A model generated the notes under the pieces. The model was not told the DNA's origin and ran no database searches. It saw nothing but the letters and a program-made list of their open reading frames with translations. Made by a program: the position numbers and the translations under genes. Below, piece after piece: positions 1 to 10,534 of a DNA stretch of 64,000 nucleotides. Within the stretch, counting starts at the first letter, position 1. Every line of letters begins with the position of its first letter. Origin of the DNA: Chionoecetes opilio (taxonomy: Eukaryota > Arthropoda > Malacostraca > Decapoda > Majidae); assembly GCA_016584305.1 (NCBI GenBank), contig JACEEZ010007177.1, positions 1 through 64,000 on the forward strand, in the 5' to 3' direction.

Positions 1-900
1 GGCGGGGGAAAGCCATAGTGGAAAACTTGGGCCATTGAGGGCAAAGGTTCGTGGACTGCTGTCGAGTTTGGAGGGGGAGCAGCAGGCCCCGAAGGAAGTT
101 GGAGGATCCCGTGCACAATCCACCCTTTTCCCTCCGATTGAAACTTGGCTTTTCTTCTTGCCCAGCGTTTTGAATGTATTGGTAGGGGACGATGCAGGAC
201 CCTCCCAGGACCTTTGCTGCGCGTCCTGATTCCTGTCCCTCTTCGTACTTCAAGGAGGCTTTTTGCCAGGTCTCCTCGATTCTTGTTGCAGGGGCCCGGG
301 TTCCACCATCTTATTCTGGAACAAACCTTGCGGGAAAGGCGGGGTGGTGGAGTTGGGGCTTTTCTCGTCGAGTGAGGGGGTTTATGCTGGCGGAAGAAGA
401 CCAGCACAAAACCTTCTTTTGGTTCCATTCTCGTTGTGTCTCTTTCTTCGTGGAACCGCTGGGCTTGTCCTTGTGGTTGCTTTGATGCCGTAGCAGAACT
501 TCCGAAATGGATTTTGGCCCTTGGGATTTGCCAAAGAGTTTTTTCGTCTGGATCAAGAAAGAAAAAATTGGTCCCTCGTCCGAGGGGATTTTTTCGTGAT
601 CCCTACAAGCCCACCGTCACCCTTTTCAGAGTTCCGGTGTGGGGCGCTGGATTTTTTAGCAAAATCCACTTGTCGGTGCCCACGACCAATCGTCCCTTTT
701 AGAGGGACCCTCCTGTGGGGCCCTCTACGAATTTCGCCTTTTCGAAGCCCCCACTTGGCCAGCATACTCCCGAAACATCCCTCCTTGGGGCGGTCCCGAG
801 GTCGAAGGACCCACATCTCCCGTTTAGTTGCAACCGCAAATGAACCACACGATTTCATTGCGAGAACCTGGGAAGGAAAATGTGCGATATAATAATAAAT
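1..900. other. Readable unassigned sequence
   Basis: This stretch has normal base diversity with only modest homopolymer runs, so it is probably real genomic sequence. Several short frames are open on both strands, the longest being about 123 codons on the plus strand at 521-892 and about 101 codons on the minus strand at 553-858. They overlap each other, show no recognisable domain, signal peptide or repeat, and neither has a convincing start context. I do not recognise a gene. An exon with indel errors cannot be excluded. Confidence 0.5.
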
Positions 901-2140
901 GAAATTTTATTTTATTTTAACGGGTTTATAGCTAATTTCTAAAAATTTATAGCCAATGAAAAATTTTTTTACATTTTATTTGGCGAAAATTTTTCATTTA
1001 CCGTATTGTCATAAAATACGAACCCATGAGGGGGGGGGACAGTCAGAGAAAAAAGTTTACCATTTTTTTCTATTAATCAGGGGGGGGACGGTAGTTGCCT
1101 TTATGAGAAACAGATACCAGCCAGAAAAACATTTCCATGACTTTTGATGTGAAAATTAAGGCCAAAATTTATTTCCTTTTATATTTTTTTTTTTCCATTT
1201 TTTTTTTTCCACTTTCTCTAATTTTCCATTTATAGTTTTCAGTAAATGCGAAACAGATTACAAACCACGGAGTACTAAAAAAACATTTTTAATGCACTCT
1301 TAATTAAGCTTTCAATTTTGAGTTCCAAAAAACGGGAGGGTCTCTACGGGACGTCCCTCTGGTTCTCATTTCTGCAATTTGTAATTTGCCCAATTTTTTA
1401 TTGCCAAATTGCCCAAATTGCCAAATTGCGCGAAAAAAACTTACCGCTAACGGAGTGACCCAACTACGATTTTTTCGGGATTTTCCCAGCGGGCAAAAAA
1501 ATGCTCTTAGGATAAGGACCCCCTCAAAAAATACTTCCTTTCACCTAAATGTGGAACGGAATCGCCCCCTAAAGTGACCCTACTAGGGTCAGAACGTGTG
1601 TGGGAAAATTACCAATGAATTGTTTTGTGCAAAAACATTAAAAATTTTTTCATAGGCTAGATTAGGTTAGCTTTTAAAGGTTTGATTTGGGTCATTATTT
1701 TGATGCTTTTTAACAAATGGGAGGAGTGTTTAAATAATAAAAAAAATGGAGTGTGTTAAAAAAAATAAACTTGTCTGAAAAAATCTCGCAAAACAGTCAT
1801 AAAAAGGGAAATTTTTTTACCGGAGAATTTTTTGTGATTGGGCCCCAATACTCATTTCGCAGATGAATCTTTGTTTTTTCCTAAAATAGTTTTGATGTGT
1901 TTTTGAATTATGGCGGACACTATCTTTTGGCGAAAAAATCAATGATTTTTTCGTTTTTTTTACCAAAACCCCTAAGTTCAAAATTAGGGATTAACAATCC
2001 CTTGTGATATTTTGACTCAATAACTTTAAAAAAATGGATTGAATTCATGTACATGTAGTACGTACCTACATGGTCTCTAATATAAATGCTAAAATATTGT
2101 AGGATTAAGATCAAATATTGCCACATAAACGGGCATACTG
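901..2140. other. AT-rich intergenic-type sequence
   Basis: The sequence is AT-rich with poly-A and poly-T runs and occasional runs of 7-9 G. No frame longer than about 91 codons is seen, and no motif is recognisable. It reads as intergenic or intronic DNA of intermediate quality. Confidence 0.5.
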
Positions 2141-2174
2141 CTTCAAGTTCCCGTTCCCCATCTCCAAAGACTCG

Positions 2175-2190
2175 CGGTCCGCGGGGACCG
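2175..2190. repeat. Short inverted repeat, 6-bp stem
   Basis: CGGTCC at 2175-2180 is followed by a four-base spacer GCGG and then the exact reverse complement GGACCG at 2185-2190. The function is unknown. Confidence 0.6.
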
Positions 2191-2192
2191 GT

Positions 2193-2221
2193 CACCGACT
2201 TGCCGAGTCATCCAGTCGGTG
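2193..2221. repeat. Short inverted repeat, 8-bp stem
   Basis: CACCGACT at 2193-2200 is matched by its exact reverse complement AGTCGGTG at 2214-2221, separated by 13 bases. It lies two bases after the preceding hairpin, so the two together could form a double stem-loop. The function is unknown. Confidence 0.6.
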
Positions 2222-2394
2222 CCGGGGGGCTTCAGCCAATTTTTTTGGGGGGAAGCTCAAAAATCAGCGTGGTTGCTCGGGTTGCCGTAGTTAGGCTGAC
2301 AGGGGTACCGCGTTCGCTAATAGTCGCGACTAAACAGTTTAAACGCCATTATGGGTTGCCGTCTGCAACGACAGTTGTTTGGCCCCGCCCCCCA

Positions 2395-4702
2395 AAAAAA
2401 TTTTGAAAATTTTTTTTTTTTAAAGGGGGAAAAAAAAAATTTTTTTTAAAAAATTTTAAAAAAACAAAAAATTTTTAAAAAGGGGGGGAAATTTTTTTAA
2501 AAAAAAAAAAAAGGGGGGGAAAAACAATTTTTTCCCCCCCAAAAAAAAAAAATAAAGGGGTTTTGGAAAAATTTTTTGGGGGAAAACCATTTTGATTTTT
2601 TTTTTTTAAAAAAATTAAAAATTTTTTTTTTTAAATTTTTTTTTCCCTTTTTTCCCCAAAAAAAAAAATTTTTTTTTTTTTTAAAAAAAAGTTAAAAAAA
2701 TTAAAAATTTTAATTTTTGGGGAAAAAACTTTAAAAAAAAATTTTTTTTCCCCAAAAGGGGGGAAAAGGGGCCCCCTTTTTTAAAAAAATTTTTTTTTAA
2801 ATTTTTTTGTTTTGGGGGTTTTTCCCCCGGTTTCCCCCAAAAAATTTTTTTTTTTTGGGGGGGGGGTTTTTAAAAAACCCCCAAACCCAAATTTTTTAAA
2901 AAAAAACTTTTTCCCCCCGCCTATTTAAAAAAAATGGGGGGTTTTTTGTTTTTTTTGGAAAAAAAAAATTTAAAAAACCCCCAAAATTTGGGGGGGGCAA
3001 AAATTTTTTTAAAAAAAAATTTTTTTTTTTTTAAAAATTTTTTAAAAAAAAAAAATTCGCCCCCCCGGGGGGGCCCGGGGGGTTTTTGGGGGTTTAAAGG
3101 GTTTTGGGGGGGGGGGGAAAAAAAATTTTTTTTGGGGGAAAAAAGGGGTTTTTTAAAAAAAAATTTTTGGGGGTTTTTTTTTAGGGGGGTTTTTTTGGGG
3201 GAAAAGGGGGGGTTTTTTTCCCCCAAAAAAAAAAAAAAACCCCAAAATTTTTTGGGGGGGAAAACCCCAAAAAAAAGGGCCCCCCCCCCTTTTTTAAAGG
3301 AAATTTAAAGGGAAATTTGAAAAAAAAAAACCCCCCCCCTTTAAAGGGAAAAAAAAATTTGGGGGAAAAAGAAAAAGGGGGCCCCCCTTTTTGGGGGGGG
3401 GGTTTTTGGGGAAAAATTGCGGGGCCCCCCCCCCGGGGAAAAAAAGGGGGGGGGGTTTAAAAACGGGGTTTTGGGGGGGGAAATTTTTTTAAAAAAAATT
3501 AAAAAAAAATTTTTGGCCCCCCGGGGGGGCCTTTTTATTTTTCCCGGGGGAAAAAATTTTTCCCCCCCGGAAAAAAAAAATTTTTTTTCACCCAAATTTT
3601 TTTTTTTTTCCCGGGGCCCAAATTTTTTTTTGGGGGGGGTAAAACCCCCCCCCCCCCCCTTTTTTTTTTTGGGCCCCCCAAAGGAAAAGGGTTTGGGGGG
3701 CAAAAAGGGGGGTTTTTTTGTTTTTTAAACCCAAAAATTTAAAGGGGGGGGCCCCAAATTGGATTGGAAAAAAACCCCGGGGGGTTTGGGGCCCTTTTAA
3801 AAAGGGGGGGAAAAACTTTTCCCCCCTTTTGGGGGAAAAGTTAAAAACAAAAACCCCCCTTTTTAAAATTAGGGGCCTAAAAAAAAATTTTTTAAAAAAT
3901 TTTTTAAAAAAAAAATTTTTAAAAAAAAAAATTTTTTTTAAAAATAAATTTTTTAAAAAAAAGGGTTTTTAAATTTTTGGGGAAAAAAGGATAAAAGGGG
4001 GTTTTTAAAAAAGGGGGGGAAAAAAAAATTTAAAAAGGGGGGGTTTTTTGGAAAAATTTTTTTTAAAAAGTCAAAATTAAAGGGTTTTTTTTTTTTTTTT
4101 TTTTCCCCCCCCCCCCCGGGTTGGGGGAAACCCTTTTTTAAGAAAAAAAATTCCCGGTTTTTTGTTTTTTTCCCCCCCAAAAAAAAAAATTAAAAAAAAC
4201 CCCCAAAAACCCCCCCCAAAAACCCCCCCCAAAATTCCCCCAAAAAAAAAAAAAACCCCCCCAAAAACCCCCCCCCCCCCCAAAAAAAAAAAACCCCCCC
4301 CCCCAAAAAAAAAAACAAAAAAAAAAAAAAAAAACCCCAAAATTTTTTTTTTTAAAAAAAAAAAATTTTTTTTAAAAAAATAAAACCCCCCCCCCAAAAA
4401 AAAACCCCAAAAAAAAAAATTCCCCAAACCAAAAAAAAATTTTTTTTAAAAAACCCCCCCCCAAAAAAAAACAAAAAAAAAAATTTTTTTTTAAAAAAAC
4501 AAAAAAAAAAAAAAAAAAATTAAAAAAAAAATTTTTTTCAAAAAACCCAAAAAAAAAATTTTTTTTTTAAAAAAAAAAAAAAATTTTTTTTTTAAAAAAA
4601 AAAAAAAAAATTAAATTTTAAAAAAAAAAAAAAAAAAATTTTTCCCCAATTTTTTTTAAAAAAAACCCAAAAAAAACCTTAAAAAAAAAAACCTTTCCCC
4701 TT

Positions 4703-4709
<7 letters not shown>
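2395..4709. other. Homopolymer-smeared sequence, not interpretable
   Basis: The sequence is almost wholly runs of 3-12 identical bases in succession. From about 4190 to 4690 the runs are mainly A and C on the plus strand. Open frames on both strands encode only Lys/Phe/Gly/Pro-rich strings and are products of the homopolymers. I infer failed base calling or consensus; no feature can be called. Confidence 0.85.
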
Positions 4710-4751
<42 letters not shown>

Positions 4752-4889
4752 TAAATTATATATATTATATATATATTAATATATAAAAAAATAAAATTTT
4801 ATATATATATATATATATAATTATAATATAATTATAAATAATTAAAATAAAATAATAATTAAAATATAATTAATAATAAATTATATATT
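4710..4889. repeat. Poly-T run followed by an AT-only tract
   Basis: A run of 36 T (4710-4745) is followed by 144 bases made only of A and T, including (TA)n stretches at about 4757-4780 and 4800-4820. It is an AT microsatellite. A poly-T next to TA-rich DNA could be the antisense poly-A tail of a retrotransposon, but no element body is seen beside it, and the run abuts smeared sequence so its length is unreliable. Confidence 0.75.
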
Positions 4890-5183
4890 GATTTTGTTTA
4901 AAATTCATTACTCAAGAAGTAGCCAAATAAATAAGAATCAAAACACTTAGGAACATTTGTGAAAAAAAACAAAAAAAGGGAAAAGTAATGGAATATATAT
5001 GGGATTTATTATGGTTTATCCAAAAAAGTGCTTCAATTTTTATTTGGGTTTGCTAAAAACAATTTTTTTTTTTTCTTCAAAATTTAACAGCGAAAAGATG
5101 ATGAAGGGGGCAGCCCCACCATTTCCAAGAGCTTATTGGGCAGTGGCTTCCATGTAAAAGGTGGAGGTCATTGAGTTCCCCTG
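4890..5183. other. Short readable spacer, unassigned
   Basis: About 290 bases of readable sequence, AT-rich at the left and more balanced from about 5088, lie between the AT tract and the A/C-rich repeat. A minus-strand frame crosses it but runs straight into the repeat and has no recognisable motif. Confidence 0.5.
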
Positions 5184-5777
5184 TAAATCCTACAAATACA
5201 CACCCAACCAACAACCACACATACCACCAACCACCACAACACATACAAACCCAACACACCAACACATAACAAAACAACACCACCCACACATTTACAACAC
5301 ACACCAACAACCACACATACACCACCACACACCACAACATACAACACCACACAACCCAACCACCACCCAACCCACCACACACCACCCACAAACACCCCAC
5401 CAACAACCCACAACCACATACAACCACACCACCCACACATAACAAAACCCACACCACACATACAACACACCACCAACACATAACACACACCACACCACCA
5501 CACATACACAACACCAACAAACAAAACATACACAACAACCCACAAACCCCCACAACCCACACCACCCACATCAACCACACACCCACCCAACACACCACAC
5601 ACAAAACCACCAAACACATACACACACACCAACAACACATACCACACAAACAAAACAATTACACCCAACACCACAACCACACTACACGTTTACCCACAAA
5701 CAAACAAACAACCACACAGTTAAACACACCACATACACCACACAAATAAACACACCACCACCACACAACATAAAATA
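5184..5777. repeat. A/C-rich simple repeat, almost devoid of G
   Basis: The plus strand is an irregular mixture of CAC, CAA, ACC and CATA units with a little T. From 5184 to 5687 there is no G at all, and up to 5777 only two G occur (5688 and 5719). There is no single fixed period, so this is a diverged simple repeat or minisatellite rather than a clean microsatellite. The complementary strand is correspondingly G/T-rich. Long frames through it (about 193 and 170 codons on the minus strand, rich in Cys, Val, Trp and Gly) exist only because few stops can be made from these letters. Confidence 0.85.
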
Positions 5778-5904
5778 GATGAAAGCTTAAGTGAGGAGGC
5801 ATAAAACTAGGTCCCTGTTTTTAAATTGTTTTCCCATACTTCTTGCCCTGCCTTGCTTGATTTTTTCATGTCATCATAAAGGCTAATTTAACGAAGCATA
5901 AGCC

Positions 5905-6095
5905 TTCTCTTTTTTACCTGCTTTCCGTTTTTTTTTTCTCGGGCTCTTGCTTCTGCCCTTTTTTCCTGTGTTCTCCAGCTCCGCTCTTTTCCCTTCCCGG
6001 CCCTTGCTTCAAACACGAACTTGTAGCCCTAATACTTGAAGGCTCCATTCTCCCTCCTTCCTCTCTTACGGTGGCTTTTCCCTCCCTCTTCATCA
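5905..6095. repeat. Pyrimidine-rich tract
   Basis: This stretch of about 190 bases is strongly biased to C and T on the plus strand, with short CTTCC, CCCTT and TTCTC motifs and few purines. It could be an intronic polypyrimidine region or a diverged CT repeat. Nothing coding is recognisable. Confidence 0.5.
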
Positions 6096-7818
6096 ATTAT
6101 TTATTAATTCAACCCACCAGGAGTGTTTTTCACCACTGTGGCATCAAGGGGGAAGCGGTGTGGCCTCGGGCCTGGGGGACGGTGGGGCCCCACGTGGGAC
6201 TGGGGCTGGAAGGAAAAAAAAAATGTTTCTGGGTTTGTGGCGGGGTGGGGGCCTGAGCAAACAACAGGGGTTGCTAGGGAACCATTTACAATTGAAGATG
6301 CAATGAAAGGAGTATTTAGTGGGCAAGGCTGGAAAGGTGGAAAAAGGGGGATTTTCCAGGTAGTGCTATGAGGAACTTAGTGAAGAAAATGGGGAAGTGA
6401 ATTGTTTCCCCACTTGGACCAGTACAAAATGGGTTCACACGGTTACAAAGGAAAAAAATATTCACGAGGCTGGTAAGCGTGATTTTAAACCTTGGCGGGG
6501 GCATTCCACCGGGCAAGGGGGGACTACAGGGGACTTTCTGGAACTTGTTTACCACCCAGGGGGGCAGCTTGCATTGGGGACCTAGTAATTATATTATTAG
6601 ACGATATATTTTCGGGATGTTTTAAAAAAAAATGGGTGAGGGGATGTAAAGATATAAAAACTTTTTTTAGGGGAATTTACGATGGTGATGCATATATTTT
6701 CAATTTTTTTTCCCGCTCCGCCTCTGGAATGCAGGATGTGTAATGGGACTAAAAAACTCACGCTGATTGCGCGCACATGTAGCAAAATTATTGTTTTGGA
6801 GCAGGGGAATTTCTTTAGGTATATTGAAGAAACCCCCACCACTTCCACTACTTAGGTTCCCAAAAACCACTTTTTTGTTTAATAATGGAGGGAGGATTGG
6901 CATTAAAAAATGGGCAGCTATTTTTTTTTTTTTTTTTATTTATATTATAAAAAACCAAGTTACAACTATTGACCTAAGCAAAGATTAAAAAAATTTTTTT
7001 ATGGTTCCCCTTTTCCCTCCGCCCTGTTCTGTATAATTCCTTGGACATTTGTTTTGTAAATTTGAATGGGGAAAAAAATTAAATTCCAAGGTAGAATAGT
7101 TTTGCAGCTGGATTAAGTAAAGGATGCCAATCCATTGTTTTTCTTAGGAGTTACCCCAAGCTCTTGCTATGGTTAATTTTTGGTATATCCGCCACATCCT
7201 CTCTGGTGTGGTGGCAGAATGCGGCTTCAAGATGCCAGGAATAAAATTTATTTATTTTAAATCCCACCAATATGCCGCCATGTTTAATTAATTCACAAAA
7301 ACGGCGCCCATGCGTATGTGGATCCGTATAATTCCGAATACAGGGATATGAATTTATGAGGAATGTATGGGTAAGATGTTCCGTGTATTGGTGGATCCGG
7401 GAATATCCCCCCCGAATTTTTACAGGGGGGGATGTATTACTTATTGGGGGATTTACTTGACAAACTTGGCCACCAAAACGGCATGATGCAGAGGTAAAAA
7501 GTGTTTCTCTGGTGTGTTGGCCTGGGGAACCCAACGCAACAGGGTTTCACAGGGTTTTTTTGGCTTCCAAAAACCAACTTTTCCTGGACGGAAAGCAGTT
7601 TAATGGTTTCCCCTTTGGGGAATTGAAATAGGATGGGGTGGGTGTGGTTATGGTGGAGGGCCCCCAGCTTTACCAAAAGGTATTCACAGTCCTTTTATGG
7701 AGCTTTAAAAGCTCTCTCCACAGACGGTAAACAAGGCTGGGGGGGCAGGTTCATGTGTAACAGTTTCGTGAAAATCACGCTAGGGGGGTGAATTTTTCCA
7801 CTTGGCATAAAATTGGCA
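6096..7818. other. Intermediate-quality unassigned sequence
   Basis: The base composition is mixed, with homopolymers of moderate length. The longest frame is about 127 codons on the minus strand (7151-7534). Its product is compositionally ordinary but I recognise no domain, and a frame of that length can arise by chance in this much sequence. It is probably intergenic or intronic. Confidence 0.4.
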
Positions 7819-8098
7819 CCCCCACATGGCACTCCATCCCAGGCACCACATGTGCACTCCCATTCCATGCAACCACATTGCCCCAACCCCCATCCCCATC
7901 CATGGCAAACCCCCCCACATGCCAATCCCATCCCATTGCACCACATGCCATCCATCCATGCACCACCCCAACCTGATCCATCCATGTCAAACCAACATGC
8001 AATCCAATCCCATTTTGGCACCAACATTGGGGCGCCATCCATTGCACCACCATTGCCAAAATCCATCCCATGCTCGGGCACACCCACCTTTGCCATGC
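7819..8098. repeat. Degenerate CATG/CCATCC/CACC-rich repeat
   Basis: About 280 bases are built from loosely repeated short motifs: CCATCC, CACATG, CCATGC, GCACC and CCCCAACC. The plus strand is C/A-rich and G-poor, resembling the repeat at 5184-5777 in bias but using CATG-containing units. Frames of 98-133 codons cross it on both strands and are explained by the repeat. No exact unit length is visible. Confidence 0.7.
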
Positions 8099-8122
8099 AG
8101 CATATTCAATCGTTCCTTCTAA

Positions 8123-8144
8123 ACTCCAATTTCAAAATTGGAGT
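8123..8144. repeat. 22-base palindrome
   Basis: ACTCCAATTT at 8123-8132 is followed by two bases (CA) and its exact reverse complement AAATTGGAGT at 8135-8144. It lies just right of the CATG-rich repeat. With a spacer this short it would form a cruciform rather than a good RNA hairpin. The role is unknown. Confidence 0.7.
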
Positions 8145-10060
8145 GGGTTCAGAAATTTCTGTATATTACTTGGCGTAAAAATATGATTAGAATGTGGGAG
8201 TGTTTCCAGTTAAATTTTGAAAGATCTATACAATAAGGGGAAAGGGTGAATAGCACCCACTTTAACGCATGTTCTCTTATCGGAAGACAAATCATGAAAT
8301 ATTTTTTTTTGCTAGCCCATCATGTTTTACCTGTTCTTACTCCTTTCCACATTTTCTTAAATGCACAATACCATTTAAAAAAAATTATTATTTCCCCCTT
8401 CTGGGACTGTTTTAACAACATCCTTGTGGTGGGTTGAGGCCATGGTTTCAGGGCAAAAATGGAACACCCCAGTCAAATTTGTCTTTCACAAACTTAAGTT
8501 TTATTGTCCTGTTTTTTGTGGGGGCTGTTATGACCATTTTCTTTCCCCCATAAGAAAACCAAAAAGGGAATGTAAAAAAAACAAATCATAAATATTATTT
8601 TCAAAACAGGCGTTTGTCTCTTTAAAGCCACCGTTACGGGCCAATATTTTGCTCCTCATTGCTATACTTTCTACCCTTTATTTCATGGTTACTTGACATT
8701 TTCACGGGGGGGGGGGTGGACTTTGTGAAAATAAAATATGTTTCCCCCTCTTCCTTCTGGCACAAGTGGGGGGGAAACTTTTCTTTTTTTAACTTCTGTT
8801 GTTTCTTAAACTTTTTCCCTATTGTGTACATTCTTATTTAAATTCAAGGATTTCTAACCCACCATTTATTTTTACTCTTTTCCCTTTACTTTTCAGGGGA
8901 GAAAAATAAAATTCTGGGTTTTCAGGAGGAAAAATATGGAAGTCCTCCTCATTTTATAATTTTTTCCCCGCCTTTTCATGGAAACCAGGTGTGGATGGGA
9001 GTTCAAAAAAATTTTTGATTTTGTGTTTCTTCTTTATTCTCATTTTCTTAATTTCTTAGTGTAGGGGGACAAGAAATTAAATAAAAAAGGGAAAAAATGG
9101 AGGTCAACTTTTTGAATAACACTTAATTTAGGGGGGCCTAAACTCAAATATAGTAATTAGTAGGTTGTAAATTGTTTTTTTTTCTAAAACATTCGATTTG
9201 TTGGGCACTGGCATGATTGGCACAACCGGATTCAAGCCAGCCTGCTTTTCGGGGGAGGGGGGAACTTGGGTCCCAGCCCAAAAAAAACACCTGATCCTAG
9301 TTTAGGTTAAATAAAAAAAATGTTAAACTTCATCAATTTTAACAATGTATTTAACCCAAAAAAGGGGGGGGGGGTTAAACCCTATTTGAGGTCATCAGAA
9401 CAAAAACGTTAAATGTTTCCCAGGGGGGGGGGGGACTCCCAATCCAAAACCTCCTTTACTATTAAAATGTAAAAAAAATCTCCATAAAAAAAACAAATGG
9501 ATGAAGGAAATCTGCACAAAAAACCACCGCTGAAAGTGCGGTCTGGGATACTACCATTTTCTTTCATTACTCAAAATAGGGCCTTTGGGGCAAGGTTTGT
9601 AAACCTTTTCCAATTTTAACAAAAATTGCATTGGAAACTTAATTTACTTAAAAATTAAAATTTGAAAAATAACACAACTTTCCCACAGTTTTTTTATGAT
9701 CCAACACATGTGCCCCCACCATCCACCACCCACCCACCACACCAAGCCCATGTTCAAGGCTGCCAAGGCAAGGCGCCCTCTGTGGCATTTGGGATAATTG
9801 CATTTACTTGCACCCACCCATACATTGAAATGGTACAGGTCCAAGGCTACGTTGAGGAAAGGCAAGATGGGCGGCAAACGGGCTAACCCTTGGGCTAGAG
9901 CTAAATTTTTTTCGCGTGAAAATAATAAAAAAACCCCCCAAAATTTTTCATAAAAAAAAGAAAATGTAAACCTCAAAAACCAATTGTTATATTTCCCTCC
10001 TTTTATGGCCCCATGACTTTACAGTTTATATGCCTCTTTTGTTCGGATTTAAAAAAATGT
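8145..10060. other. Intermediate-quality unassigned sequence
   Basis: AT-leaning sequence with poly-G runs (for example near 8706, 9367 and 9424) that look like calling errors. At 9705-9750 there is a short CCACC-rich patch similar in style to the repeat at 7819-8098. A minus-strand frame of about 110 codons crosses 9644-9976 but has no recognised domain. Confidence 0.45.
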
Positions 10061-10534
10061 TTAATATTGGGAAGGTGTTGGGGGCTCCGGGGGCGTGTGT
10101 TTGGACGACGGTAATTTAGGTGGGGGGGACCCCCATTGTTCGGTAAAAAAAAAAAGAAAAAAAAAGGTTAGGCCGTGGAAGTAGTACCGAGGGCTGCGGG
10201 GGAAAACAATGGGGGGGGAAAAAGCCCTAATGTTTTCATAAATAATTCTCAAAGAAAAAACCGTATAGGCCACGAGAAAAAAACCTTTATGCAGTAGAAA
10301 AAAACAAATTCCAGGGATTTTCAAAGGGCTTCCCTGTGGGATAAGCCAGATTTTAAAATTACCATTGGGGATAAATGACCGGGAATAATTAATTTGGTTT
10401 TTAAAGGGGGGCATTATTACTCGAAAAAGGAAAAATATTCCAAAGGAATCAAGGGAAAAAATTTGGCATACATTGCGTAAAAATCTCTGTTCGCGAAATA
10501 AACGGCCCCCGGTCCCGGGTACACCCCCCATCAC
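10061..10534 (-). CDS. Unrecognised open frame, doubtful
   Basis: This is the longest uninterrupted frame (157 codons) I find outside the smeared blocks and simple repeats. The product has a hydrophobic, Phe-rich middle and a Pro-rich C-terminal end (PPEPPTP). The Phe-rich parts coincide with poly-A/T runs in the DNA, which weakens the case. No domain, signal peptide or catalytic motif is recognised, and there is no neighbouring gene for context. Long chance frames are expected in error-rich DNA, so I think it is more likely not a gene. Confidence 0.1.
   Translation of the reverse strand: MMGGVPGTGGRLFREQRFLRNVCQIFSLDSFGIFFLFRVIMPPFKNQINYSRSFIPNGNFKIWLIPQGSPLKIPGICFFLLHKGFFLVAYTVFSLRIIYENIRAFSPPIVFPRSPRYYFHGLTFFFLFFFTEQWGSPPPKLPSSKHTPPEPPTPSQY

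Larger units (their letters stand above)
2141..2394. other. GC-rich island with two adjacent stem-loops
   Basis: A block of about 250 bases is clearly richer in G and C than the AT-rich DNA to its left and the homopolymer smear to its right. Near its left end lie two consecutive inverted repeats (2175-2190 and 2193-2221). I do not recognise it as a tRNA, rRNA, snRNA or known transposon end, and no Pol III box pair at usual spacing is visible. It may be a fragment of a GC-rich repeat. Confidence 0.35.

Noticed and set aside
5077..5658. Cys/Val/Trp/Gly-rich minus-strand frames of 170-193 codons, superficially like a cysteine-rich membrane protein
   Set aside because: They are the translation of the G-free A/C repeat read on the other strand, where stop codons are hard to form; two different frames are open over the same DNA.
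6189..6198. CCCACGTGGG palindrome as an E-box regulatory site
   Set aside because: A ten-base palindrome in a GC-rich patch is expected by chance and no promoter or gene is identifiable next to it.
7151..7534. Minus-strand open frame of 127 codons with ordinary composition
   Set aside because: No domain or homologue is recognised, no start or splice context is evident, and a chance frame of this size is plausible in this length of sequence.
7695..8178. His/Pro-rich plus-strand and Met/Gly/Trp-rich minus-strand frames up to 133 codons
   Set aside because: Both come from the CATG/CCATCC repeat and are open on both strands; there is no independent coding signal.
9209..9238. tRNA-like A-box and B-box candidates suggesting a SINE
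   Set aside because: The B-box-like GGATTCAAGCC is acceptable, but the A-box candidate has two mismatches at conserved positions and the two are only about ten bases apart, too close for a Pol III promoter.
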